From Dyella sp. M7H15-1 (GTDB lineage: Bacteria > Pseudomonadota > Gammaproteobacteria > Xanthomonadales > Rhodanobacteraceae), in NCBI RefSeq assembly GCF_004114615.1, contig NZ_CP035300.1, positions 930,001-994,000 on the forward strand: a DNA stretch of 64,000 nucleotides, read 5' to 3'. Positions 7,342 through 16,418 of this stretch are shown here, piece by piece. Under the pieces are notes generated by a model that worked only from the letters and a program-made list of their open reading frames with translations, made no database searches and was not told the DNA's origin. The first letter of the stretch is position 1. Each line of letters opens with the position of its first letter. Both the position numbers and the translations under genes were made by a program.

Positions 7342-9319
7342 ATGAAGTCGAGTCGTACCGCGATTGCGTTACGTAGGCTCAAGCCTGCGATGTTCACCCT
7401 GCTGCTGACAATAAGCACTGCCACCCTGGCCGACAAACCGCCCAGCCAGCCGCAATACCCCAACTATCCCAGCGAAACGCCCGCGCAGTTCCAACCGGCT
7501 ACCAGCAGCTACGACTACGTCGAGCGCGACGTGATGATCCCGATGCGCGACGGCGTGAAGCTGCATACGGTGATACTGATTCCCAAGGGCGTCACGCATG
7601 CCGGCATGATCCTCACCCGCACGCCCTATGATGCTACCGATCTTACCCATCACGTGATGAGCGACCATCTCGGTCCGATGCTGGAAGGCTACGACAACGC
7701 CACCGACGTGATCGTGGAGGATCATTACATCCGCGTGGTCCAGTATATCCGCGGCAAATACGGCTCCGAGGGTGATTACGTGATGAACCGGCCGATCCAC
7801 GGCCCGCTCAATCCTACGCCGGTCGATGACGCAACCGACACCTACGACACCATCGACTGGCTGGTGAAGAACGTACCGGAATCGAACGGCAAGGTCGGCA
7901 CCATCGGCATTTCCTACGACGGCTTCGAGCCGCTGATGTCACTGATCAACCCGCATCCGGCGCTGAAAGTCGCGGTACCGATGAATCCGATGGTGGACGG
8001 CTGGATGGGCGACGACTGGTTCCATCACGGCGCATTCCGTCAGCAGAACATGTCCTACATCTACGAGCAGGAGGCCAGCCGGGACAACTATTACAAGTGG
8101 TGGACCGATTACCACGACGAATACGATCTTTTCATGCACTACGTTTCCGCCGGCAAACTCGGCCACGCGTACGGCATGGAGCAGCTTGGTTTCTGGAACA
8201 AGGATGCTTGCGCATCCGGCCTATGACTCCTTCTGGAGCGAACAGGCGGTCGACAAGGTATTGGCTGCGCAGCCATTGAAAGTACCGACCATGCTGGTGC
8301 ACAGCCTATGGGATCAGGAAGACATCTACGGCGCACTAGTCGTGTATCGCGCGATCAAGCCCAAAGACGTCACCGGCGACATGGTGAAGCTGGTAATGGG
8401 CCCCTGGCATCACGGCCAGGAGATCGAGGAAGGCAGCTCGCTCGGCGCGATTCAGTTCGGCAGCGACACGGCCAAGTATTTCCGTGAGCACGTCCTGCGC
8501 CCGTACCTCGCGCAGTATCTGAAAGATGGCGCACCGAAAGCCAATATCGCACCCGTCACCACGTATCAGACGGGCACTAATCAATGGCAGCGACTCAGCC
8601 ATTGGCCGCTTGCCTGCGAAGAAGGCTGCGCGAAGAAAAGTCGTCCCATCTATCTGCAAGCAGGAAACAAACTAGGCTTCAGCGCACCAGGCTCCAGCGC
8701 AGGCTATGACGAGTACATCTCCGATCCTGCCCATCCCGTCCCCTTCCGCGCCCGCCCGATCCAGCCCGTGGGCTACGACAATGGCCTAACCTGGCCGCAA
8801 TGGCTGGTGGACGACCAACGCGAAGCATCCGGCCGCACCGATGTGCTGACCTATGTTTCCGATGTACTCACCCAGCCACTGACCATCGCCGGTGCGCCTG
8901 TCGTGCACCTAGTCGCATCGACCAGCGGTACCGACAGCGATTGGGTGGTGAAGTTGATCGATGTCTACCCCGACCAGGTGGCCGAGCAACCGGAGATGGG
9001 CGGTTATCAACTTGCGGTCGCGATGGATATTTTCCGTGGACGGTATCGCGAAAGTTTCGATCATCCCAAGCCGCTCGTCGCCAACCAACCGCTGACCTAT
9101 CGCTTCGACCTGCCCAACGCCAATCACGTGTTCCTGCCGGGCCATCGCGTGATGGTGCAGGTGCAATCGAGCTGGTTCCCGTTGTACGACCGCAATCCGC
9201 AGACGTTCGTGCCAAACATCTTCTGGGCCAAGCCGGGGGATTATCGGAAGGCGGCGCAACGCATTTATCACTCGGCGGATCAGGCCAGCTATATCGCGCT
9301 GCCCGTCATCGGCGACTGA
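7342..9319 (+). pseudogene. CocE/NonD-family hydrolase broken by a single-base frameshift
   Basis: This is an alpha/beta-hydrolase of the CocE/NonD (X-Pro dipeptidyl-peptidase S15-like) family with an N-terminal signal peptide. The first frame covers 7342-8226 and the second resumes at about 8204. The nucleophile is Ser191 in GTIGISYDG. The acid and His lie in the second frame, in LVHSLWDQEDIYGA and GPWHHGQ, followed by the C-terminal jelly-roll domain. At 8197-8206 the DNA reads aac aag g atg; removing one G at 8202-8203 restores FWNKMLAHPAYD and one protein of about 658 residues. It could be a real mutation or a sequencing error. Without correction the protein loses two triad residues. Confidence 0.85.
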
Positions 9320-9421
9320 CTCACCACTCCCGCACCAGCTAGCCCTGGGGGCTTCCTCTCACCGACCTCTTGGGTGTAGAACCAAACCCGCCCGTTCCTG
9401 TTCGCACCGACCGGTCAACGC

Positions 9422-9895
9422 ATGAGTGACAGCCCATTTCACATCCGTCTTGCCGAGGATGACGATGATTTCATCCTCGGTCTGGTTCCCCGCTTCGTCG
9501 ACTTCTCCTTGCCAGTCTGGCGCAAGCGGCATGAATGTATCGAAGGCATTCGCAAGGACCTCAGCCGCCAGTTGGACGAACAGCCTTCCAACAGTTACGT
9601 GTTCGTCGCCGAAAACGACCACGGCGAACGCGTCGGCTTTATTCATCTGCAAAAAAACCAGGATTACTTCACCGGCCGCGCCAACTGCCACATCTCCGAT
9701 CTTGCGGTAGCGCCGCGTCATGAAGGCCAGGGTGTCGGCAAGGCATTGATCGAACACGCCGAGGAATGGGCGCGCAAGCACCAGTGCCAGCTTGTAACGC
9801 TGGCAGTGTTTCCCGGAAATGAACGTGCGCGGGCATTATATGAAGCGGCAGGTTACAACGTTGATCTGCTGCGGCTGGCGAAGCCCATGCACTAA
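9422..9895 (+). CDS. GNAT-family N-acetyltransferase
   Basis: This 157-residue protein is one GNAT domain. The acetyl-CoA pyrophosphate loop is seen as VAPRHEGQGVGKALIEHAEE (about 100-119), preceded by beta-strand 4 (CHISDLAV). After the loop comes LVTLAVFPGNERARALYEAAGY, the usual beta5/alpha4 segment. The substrate cannot be predicted. The ATG at 9422 is the first in frame and gives a normal domain start. It stands about 100 bp after the broken hydrolase. Confidence 0.88.
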   Translation: MSDSPFHIRLAEDDDDFILGLVPRFVDFSLPVWRKRHECIEGIRKDLSRQLDEQPSNSYVFVAENDHGERVGFIHLQKNQDYFTGRANCHISDLAVAPRHEGQGVGKALIEHAEEWARKHQCQLVTLAVFPGNERARALYEAAGYNVDLLRLAKPMH

Positions 9896-10056
9896 AGACA
9901 ACATCGCCTCATACTTGCAGGGGGCATGCGGAGAGAGGGGAAAGCGAACGTGCCTTATGTCACTGTTACCCAGCCTCGGAAGATGTGTGCTGCGATGAGC
10001 TGATTGTGAAAATCGAAGTCACCACCATGCGGCCGTGAGCCCACCTGAATGGCGTA

Positions 10057-10087
10057 CGAAAAAGCCGCCCGATGGGCGGCTTTTTCG
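10057..10087. terminator. Bidirectional terminator
   Basis: A perfect 14-bp stem (10057-10070 and 10074-10087, loop gat) has A residues on its left arm and T residues on its right, so it can stop transcription from both the GNAT gene and the leftward SapC-family gene. Confidence 0.9.
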
Positions 10088-10105
10088 CCATCATCACCAA
10101 GGCGA

Positions 10106-10867
10106 TCAGTTCTTGGTCACGTTGGCAGCTTCGACTTCTTCACGCTGGGCCAAACGCTGGCCGACGCGGTCGATGTTCGACAACGACAGCAAGTGCGCGT
10201 AGATCCAACCCATGGTGCCGTCGGCAAGGAACTGGTGCGCGATGGCCGCGTCGATCTTGCGCAGTTTTTCTTCATTGACCACGAACAAACCATTGAGGTT
10301 GAGCACGTTGCCGTTGCGCTCCAGGCGAACGTTGCGCGGTTCGAGCAGGTCGTGCTTTTTAAGGTCGTCCATGAACTGCTTGGTGCGCGCCACGTGCTGC
10401 TGGAATTCGCCGAGGAAGCTTACGGCGTTTTTCAGCATATCGGTTTCGCTGCCGTCTTCTTGGAACAGGCGCTCGCCTTCCTCGTCGTTGAAGCCTTCGT
10501 AGGCTTCATCGAGGAACACGGTGAAATCGTCGCCCTCGGCGCCCGGTGGCTTTTCGGCCAGCACGAACGGATAGCGGCGCACGAAAGCCGGAATGTAGAC
10601 GCCCTGCACCCACTGGCCGTCGGTGTCCAGGAACAGGTTTTCGTTCTGGCGCAGGCCGAGCAGGGCCATCGGGCCGGCGTTGGCCATGTCGGGGCCGGCG
10701 AACAGGATCGGAATGTCGCGGGCAGTGACGGGAAACTCAGTACAGGTCAGCGGTACGGAATGCACCCCGTGCGCAAACTTGAGGTTCTGCAATCCCTTGA
10801 TGCGCAGATCCTTGTGAGCGGTGCGATTGAGCGGTACAGGACGCTCGTAGAAAAGTACTTCAGCCAC
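10106..10867 (-). CDS. SapC-family protein
   Basis: This 253-residue protein belongs to the SapC family (pfam type), named after a Campylobacter S-layer locus and distinct from the antimicrobial-peptide permease SapC. Recognised stretches are LFYERPVPLNRTAHKDLRI, FAHGVHSVPLTCTEFPVTAR, and the end WIYAHLLSLSNIDRVGQRLA. The GTG at 10865-10867 was chosen because gagaggtag lies just upstream and the family start aligns there. Function is unknown. It is transcribed leftward into a strong terminator. Confidence 0.8.
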   Translation of the reverse strand: MAEVLFYERPVPLNRTAHKDLRIKGLQNLKFAHGVHSVPLTCTEFPVTARDIPILFAGPDMANAGPMALLGLRQNENLFLDTDGQWVQGVYIPAFVRRYPFVLAEKPPGAEGDDFTVFLDEAYEGFNDEEGERLFQEDGSETDMLKNAVSFLGEFQQHVARTKQFMDDLKKHDLLEPRNVRLERNGNVLNLNGLFVVNEEKLRKIDAAIAHQFLADGTMGWIYAHLLSLSNIDRVGQRLAQREEVEAANVTKN

Positions 10868-11125
10868 GTTGCCTACCTCTCTGCCCAGCCGTGCCGGGGC
10901 CGCCACCCAGGCTTCCCCTCCCAAACCCGGCGTCGGGTCTATAGATGAATGATTACTATATCAGCGCGAGGTTACCAGGGTGAATCAGTTTGAGCCTTTG
11001 TTTCTTGAGGCTTTCCGCTAGCGATTTTGCATGCGTTTTGCAATCGATTTGTTTTATGCTGAGGAAAGACTGAGCACCGTTGCATGGATGGGCGCTCTTT
11101 CGCTATTGGGTGAAGGACGAAACGC

Positions 11126-11725
11126 ATGCTGATGGAAGTGCCAAAGCTGGCCGATCTCAACGCGACCCGCGTGTTATCGCTGGACGCTGCCGGCCGAATC
11201 CTCGACTGGATCAGTTGGCAGGACGCGGTTTGCCTCTACGTCCGGGAAGCGGTGGCCTGGACACTTGGCGACCCCTGCCTGACCGTCCATGGCGGCCATA
11301 ACCGCCACCTCGGTAGGCAAAGCCAGATCGAGCTTCACCCCATCGTGGCCAGTACCGGCCACTGCCGCGACCACGCGGTCGACCCCGCCCCAGTCCTTAC
11401 CAACAGCGCCCTTTTTGGGCGCGATCGTTATTTGTGCATGTATTGCGGCGAGCGCTTCAGCCGCGGTGAGCTGACCCGCGACCACGTGCTGCCGATCTCC
11501 AAACGTGGCCGCGATGACTGGGAAAACGTGGTCAGCGCCTGCCTGGCCTGCAACCTGAGGAAGGCCAATCGCACCCCGCAAGAGGCCAACATGCCGCTGC
11601 TTGCCGTACCTTACCGGCCAAGCTGGGTGGAACACCTGATCCTGTCCAATCGCAATATTCTGGCCGACCAGATGGAGTTTTTGGTGAGCCACCTTCCCCG
11701 TCACCGCCGCGAAGCCCTGGTGTAA
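11126..11725 (+). CDS. HNH endonuclease family protein
   Basis: This is a 199-residue protein with a C-terminal HNH nuclease fold. The zinc cysteines and catalytic pattern read CMYCGERFSRGELTRDHVLP, then DDWENVVSACLACNLRKANR (about residues 110-155). This gives two CxxC knuckles with the DH...N...N core. The N-terminal ~100 residues are the conserved extension of the McrA-like HNH proteins found in most proteobacteria. The biological role is not known. ATG 11126 was taken; an ATG two codons later is equally plausible. Confidence 0.87.
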   Translation: MLMEVPKLADLNATRVLSLDAAGRILDWISWQDAVCLYVREAVAWTLGDPCLTVHGGHNRHLGRQSQIELHPIVASTGHCRDHAVDPAPVLTNSALFGRDRYLCMYCGERFSRGELTRDHVLPISKRGRDDWENVVSACLACNLRKANRTPQEANMPLLAVPYRPSWVEHLILSNRNILADQMEFLVSHLPRHRREALV

Positions 11726-11819
11726 GGTCACCCGCCAAACTGAGTGCAGCTTGACCTGGGCCTTGGCGATGTCCCGGCTTTTCCTTGCCCAGTCCTAACA
11801 CAGGGCTAACAATACGCTG

Positions 11820-13592
11820 ATGATCGACCTTTCCCGCTACCCGCATTTGTCCGCGATCGAGTCGCCGGCGGATCTCCGCCGCATTCCCGACGACCAACTT
11901 GGCGTGGTTGCCGATGAATTGCGCGGTTACCTGATCGAAGCGGTCGCAAGTTCTGGTGGTCATTTCGGGTCGGGCTTGGGCGTGGTGGAGCTGACCGTGG
12001 CGCTGCATGCGGTGTTCGATACTCCGCACGACCGCCTGATCTGGGACGTGGGTCATCAGTGTTATCCGCACAAAATCCTCACCGGTCGCCGCGACCGCAT
12101 CACCACCATCAAGAAAAAAGGTGGCCTGGCTCCGTTCCCGCGCCGCGAGGAAAGCGAGTACGACACCTTTGGCGTCGGCCACTCTTCCACGTCGATCTCT
12201 GCCGCGCTGGGCATGGCAATTGCGCTGAGGCGCAAGGGCGATACGCGCAAGCTCGTCACCGTGGTGGGCGATGGCGCAATGACCGCCGGCATGGCATTCG
12301 AGGCGCTCAACCACGCCGCCGATATCAACGCCGACATGCTGGTGGTGCTCAACGACAACGGCATGTCGATCAGCGAGAACGTCGGCGGCCTGCCCAAGTC
12401 GATGGCGCGCCTGCCTGGCACGCTGTTCGAAGAAATGGGCTTTCATTACAACGGCCCCATCGATGGGCACAATGTGCCGCAACTATTGCATGCCTTGCGC
12501 GCCGTGAAAGACCTGTCCGGCCCGCAATTGCTGCACGTGATCACCACCAAGGGCAAAGGTTACGCACTGGCGGAACTGGAGCAGATCGAATATCACGCGG
12601 TTAGCCCGTTTGATCCCAGCGCCGGTGTGGCGAAGAAAGCCGGCCCTTCGAAGCCCACTTACTCTGATGTCTTCAGCGATTGGCTATGCGATATGGCCGC
12701 CGCGGACGAGCGCCTGCTCGGCATCACACCGGCGATGCGCGAAGGCTCGGGCCTAGTGCGTTTTTCCCAGGCATATCCGCAACGCTATTTCGATGTCGCC
12801 ATTGCCGAACAACATGCGATGACGCTCGCGGCAGGCATGGCCTGCGAAGGCGCAAAGCCGGTGGTGGCGATTTATTCCACTTTTCTGCAGCGCGCTTACG
12901 ATCAGGCGATCCATGATGTCGCACTGCAAAACCTAGATGTCACCTTGGCGATCGATCGCGCTGGCGTGGTGGGTCCAGATGGCGCCACGCATGCGGGCAG
13001 CTTCGACCTGAGCTTCCTGCGCTGTCTGCCGAACATGGTGATCATGGTGCCGGCCGACGAGAACGAATGCCGCAGCATGCTCACTACTGGTTTTCGTCAT
13101 AGCGGTCCGGCGGCGATCCGTTATCCACGCGGTACCGGCCCCGGTGTCGCTGTTCGTTTGGAACTGGACGAGCTGCCCATCGGCCGCGCGGAACTGCGTC
13201 GTCGCGGTCACGGGCTGGCGATCCTGAGCTTTGGCGCGATGCTGGCGCCGGCTGCGGAAATCGCCGCGGAATTCGACGCCACGCTGGTGAACATGCGTTT
13301 CGTGAAGCCGCTGGATGAAACCTTGTTGCTCGAACTGGCGAAGGATCATCGTGCTTTTGTCACCCTCGAGGACAACGCTGTGGCCGGCGGTGCTGGCGCG
13401 GGCGTATCCGAATGTCTGGCGGCACATGGTGTAACCTTGCCGACCCTGCATCTGGGCCTGCCGGATGTTTTTCTGGAACACGGTAGTCGAGAGGAAGTGC
13501 TGAGCGAGGCTGGACTGGATTTGCCAAGCATTCGTAAAGCCATTTTTGCCCGTTTTCCCAAGCTTGGTTCGTTGAACCAGGCGAGTGCTTGA
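11820..13592 (+). CDS. dxs: 1-deoxy-D-xylulose-5-phosphate synthase
   Basis: Dxs makes DXP from pyruvate and glyceraldehyde-3-phosphate using thiamine diphosphate, the entry to the MEP isoprenoid pathway. The 590-residue protein shows [19 protein letters not shown], the ThDP motif [19 protein letters not shown] (about 149-167), the pyrimidine-domain Glu in [13 protein letters not shown], and the transketolase C-terminal domain. Odd: SMAR runs straight into [11 protein letters not shown] at about residues 196-207. In most Dxs proteins about 35-40 residues stand between these two motifs, so the flexible loop near the active-site mouth is missing. Catalytic residues look intact. An HpnN-like exporter follows. 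Confidence 0.95.
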   Translation: MIDLSRYPHLSAIESPADLRRIPDDQLGVVADELRGYLIEAVASSGGHFGSGLGVVELTVALHAVFDTPHDRLIWDVGHQCYPHKILTGRRDRITTIKKKGGLAPFPRREESEYDTFGVGHSSTSISAALGMAIALRRKGDTRKLVTVVGDGAMTAGMAFEALNHAADINADMLVVLNDNGMSISENVGGLPKSMARLPGTLFEEMGFHYNGPIDGHNVPQLLHALRAVKDLSGPQLLHVITTKGKGYALAELEQIEYHAVSPFDPSAGVAKKAGPSKPTYSDVFSDWLCDMAAADERLLGITPAMREGSGLVRFSQAYPQRYFDVAIAEQHAMTLAAGMACEGAKPVVAIYSTFLQRAYDQAIHDVALQNLDVTLAIDRAGVVGPDGATHAGSFDLSFLRCLPNMVIMVPADENECRSMLTTGFRHSGPAAIRYPRGTGPGVAVRLELDELPIGRAELRRRGHGLAILSFGAMLAPAAEIAAEFDATLVNMRFVKPLDETLLLELAKDHRAFVTLEDNAVAGGAGAGVSECLAAHGVTLPTLHLGLPDVFLEHGSREEVLSEAGLDLPSIRKAIFARFPKLGSLNQASA

Positions 13593-13700
13593 GTCTGAAC
13601 TTTTCCCTCTTTCTTCCGGGAGAGAGCAGAGTGAGGAGCCAATCTTGCGCAAGTGATGATTCAAAGCACGCTTCGATGCAGGTCATTCGCAAGATATGCC

Positions 13701-13737
13701 CCTCACCTCAATCCTCTCCCCGGAGGGGAGAGGAAGC
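13701..13737. repeat. Palindromic intergenic repeat, copy A
   Basis: Cctctcccc / ggggagagg arms at 13713-13721 and 13725-13733, preceded by cctcacctcaat. It shares its core with the element at 52067-52087 and resembles those at 36767 and 47611. Confidence 0.7.
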
Positions 13738-13789
13738 AAAACCCCGAATGTTTGCGACGTACATTTACAAATAAGGGAGCGTTAGGCCC

Positions 13790-16390
13790 GTGACTGAGCT
13801 TATCGTCCGTCTGGTTCAATTCTGCCGGCGTTTTGCCGTGTATGTGGTGCTCTTCTACGTCATCCTGGCGGGGGCTTGCATCTGGCTGGCTGCACATCGC
13901 CTGAGCGTGGACACCAATACCGACAATCTGTTCGCCAAGACCCTGCCATGGCGTCAACATGCCATGGCCTTCGATCGTGAATTCCCACAGTTCAACAACC
14001 TGTTGGTGGTGGTGGTGCGCGGTGCGACGCCAGAAGAATCCAGCGAGACCGCCGCGCAATTGGCCAAGGCGATGGCGTCGGACAAGAAGCACTTCATCGA
14101 CGTCAGCCGACCGGATGCCGATCCCTTCTTCCGCATTGAAGGTTTGCTGCTGCCTGATCCGAACGATCTGGCCAAGCTGCTCAATTCACTGATGAGCGCG
14201 CAGCCTTTGCTGGGTCCGCTCGCCGCCGACCCTTCGGCACGCGGACTGTTGAACGGCGTGTCGCTGATGGCGGCAGGCGTGCGCATCCAGCATGCGGACC
14301 TGAGCCCCTACAAATTGGCACTGGATCAGTTGCGCCAAGTGCTCGACAACGCCGCTGACGGTCATCCCACGCCGCTGTCATGGCAAAGCCTACTTGGCTC
14401 GGATGTCACCCAGCAGCCCGACAACGTGAACATGGTGCTGGCCCATCCGGTGCTGGAAGAAGGTTCTCTGCAACCGGGACAGGCCTCGACCCGGGCCATG
14501 GGACGCATTCGCGACAGCCTGCCCGATGTGAAGAGCGGACGCGTGCGCGTGGATTACACCGGCTCGGTGGCGCTGGCCGACGTACAATTCGGCGCACTCA
14601 CCAAGGGCATTGTGTGGAGCACCTTCGGTAGTTTGCTGCTGCTGGCGCTGTGGCTGTATCTGGCCATGCATTCGTTCCGTCGTATCATCCCGATTCTAAT
14701 CACCTTGCTGATCGGCTTTGCGCTGACCATTGGTTTTGCAGCGCTGGCGATTGGCACCTTGAATGTGATCTCGGTGGCGTTTGCCGTGCTGTTCGTCGGC
14801 CTCGCCGTGGACTTCGGCATTCAATTCGCCGTACGCATGCGTGAAATGCGCATGCTGCACGCCGAGATCAACGTGGCCATTGCCGAATGCGCGCGTGTTT
14901 CAGGCAGCCAGATTGCGGTCGCCGCTGCCGCCACGGCCTGTGGCTTTCTCGCATTCTCGCCCACCAGCTTCGTCGGGGTGGCCGAACTTGGCACCATCGC
15001 CGGCGTCGGCATGGGCATCGCGCTGGTGTGCACGCTGAGCTTGCTGCCTGCGCTCTTCAGCATCTTCAAGCCGCAACGCCAAACGGCGGAACTGTCGCTA
15101 CCGTTTGGCCCAAAGCTGGATGTGTTCCTGCATCATCGCTACAAGCCGGTGCTGATCGCCTTCACTCTGCTTGGCGTCATCGGGCTGTACGCCGCCATAC
15201 GCATGCCGTTCGATGCCAATCCGCTCAACACGCAGGACCCGCATTCCGAGCCCATGCGCACGTTGCGCAGCCTGGCGGACAATCCGATCACCAACCCCTT
15301 CAACATCAACATCATGGTGCCCGACCTGGCCACGGCGCGCATGCTCAGCGCCAAGCTGGAGAAGTTGCCGGAAGTATCCAGCGTGATCTCCGCGGCGACC
15401 TTCGTGCCGGCACACCAGCAAGAATCGCTCGACCAGCTCAGCCAGGCACAGGTGCTGATGCTGCCCTCGCTGGATGTCGATCCTTCGGTACCGCCCATCA
15501 CCCCCGCAGCGCTGCGCTCCTCCATCGAGGATGCGCACGAAGCCATTGTCGATGCCCATGCGGAAATGCCAACCGATTCGCCACTGCGCGGTATCGATGC
15601 CGCCTTGCAGAAACTGCTCAAGGTACCGGATGACCGGCTGATGGCGATGAACGAAGCGGTAAGCCGCTTCCTTCCCGCGCAATTGGACAGTTTGCGCGAT
15701 GCACTGGATGCCAAACCGATAACGCTGGAAACGCTGCCCGAATCGATCAAACGCGACTGGGTCAGCCCTTCTGGTCAGGTTCGTATCCAGGTGTCGCCTA
15801 CCGTCAATGACCAGGACACGCAGGAACTGCGCCGCTTCGTGGAGGCCGTGCAGCGCATTGCTCCCGACGCAGGCGGTCCTGCAGTGACGACCATTGCCTC
15901 CGCTGACACGATCATGCGTGCGTTCCAGCAAGCAGCGGTGCTGGCCATCATCGCCATTGCGGTCGTGCTGCTGCTAGTGATCCGCCGCCTGAAAGACGCT
16001 GGCATCGTGCTGCTGACACTCGGCATGTCGGCGCTGCTCACCGCCCTGCTCGCCCGCATGCTGGGCATGGCGATCAACTATGCAAACATCATTGCGTTGC
16101 CGCTGCTGCTAGGCGTGGGGGTGTCGTTCAACGTCTACTTTGTGATGAACTGGCGCGCAGGCATGCGCCGCTTCGCGAGTTCAGCGTCGGCACGTGCAGT
16201 GCTGTTCTCGGCGCTCACCACCGGCACGGCATTCGGCTCACTGGCGCTGTCGCATGACCTGGGCATGGCGAGCATGGGCGGCATGCTGCTGGTGAGCCTG
16301 GTGGCAGTGTTGCTGGCGACGTTTGTGTTTTTGCCCGCGTTGCTTTATGCGATCAAGCCACCGGCGCGGGTAAGTGGCACAGGGCATTGA
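13790..16390 (+). CDS. hpnN: MMPL/RND-family lipid exporter, HpnN-like
   Basis: This 866-residue inner-membrane protein has the RND/MMPL plan: TM1 near residues 15-35, a periplasmic domain, a TM cluster (about 275-425), a second periplasmic domain, and a final TM cluster (about 715-860). It lacks the extra length of drug-efflux RND pumps. The N-terminal SVDTNTDNLFAKTLPWRQH and overall size match the hopanoid-associated HpnN transporters that move hopanoids to the outer membrane. GTG at 13790 has agggag upstream. It follows dxs, which supplies isoprenoid precursors, but no squalene-hopene cyclase is in the window. Naming it hpnN is therefore by family resemblance. Confidence 0.78.
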   Translation: MTELIVRLVQFCRRFAVYVVLFYVILAGACIWLAAHRLSVDTNTDNLFAKTLPWRQHAMAFDREFPQFNNLLVVVVRGATPEESSETAAQLAKAMASDKKHFIDVSRPDADPFFRIEGLLLPDPNDLAKLLNSLMSAQPLLGPLAADPSARGLLNGVSLMAAGVRIQHADLSPYKLALDQLRQVLDNAADGHPTPLSWQSLLGSDVTQQPDNVNMVLAHPVLEEGSLQPGQASTRAMGRIRDSLPDVKSGRVRVDYTGSVALADVQFGALTKGIVWSTFGSLLLLALWLYLAMHSFRRIIPILITLLIGFALTIGFAALAIGTLNVISVAFAVLFVGLAVDFGIQFAVRMREMRMLHAEINVAIAECARVSGSQIAVAAAATACGFLAFSPTSFVGVAELGTIAGVGMGIALVCTLSLLPALFSIFKPQRQTAELSLPFGPKLDVFLHHRYKPVLIAFTLLGVIGLYAAIRMPFDANPLNTQDPHSEPMRTLRSLADNPITNPFNINIMVPDLATARMLSAKLEKLPEVSSVISAATFVPAHQQESLDQLSQAQVLMLPSLDVDPSVPPITPAALRSSIEDAHEAIVDAHAEMPTDSPLRGIDAALQKLLKVPDDRLMAMNEAVSRFLPAQLDSLRDALDAKPITLETLPESIKRDWVSPSGQVRIQVSPTVNDQDTQELRRFVEAVQRIAPDAGGPAVTTIASADTIMRAFQQAAVLAIIAIAVVLLLVIRRLKDAGIVLLTLGMSALLTALLARMLGMAINYANIIALPLLLGVGVSFNVYFVMNWRAGMRRFASSASARAVLFSALTTGTAFGSLALSHDLGMASMGGMLLVSLVAVLLATFVFLPALLYAIKPPARVSGTGH

Positions 16391-16418
16391 TCGCCCTGCG
16401 CATTGCCGATTGCGCGTT

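Noticed and set aside
10049-10948. Plus-strand 299-residue ORF opposite the SapC-family gene
   Set aside because: It is antisense to a recognisable protein and begins inside the bidirectional terminator.
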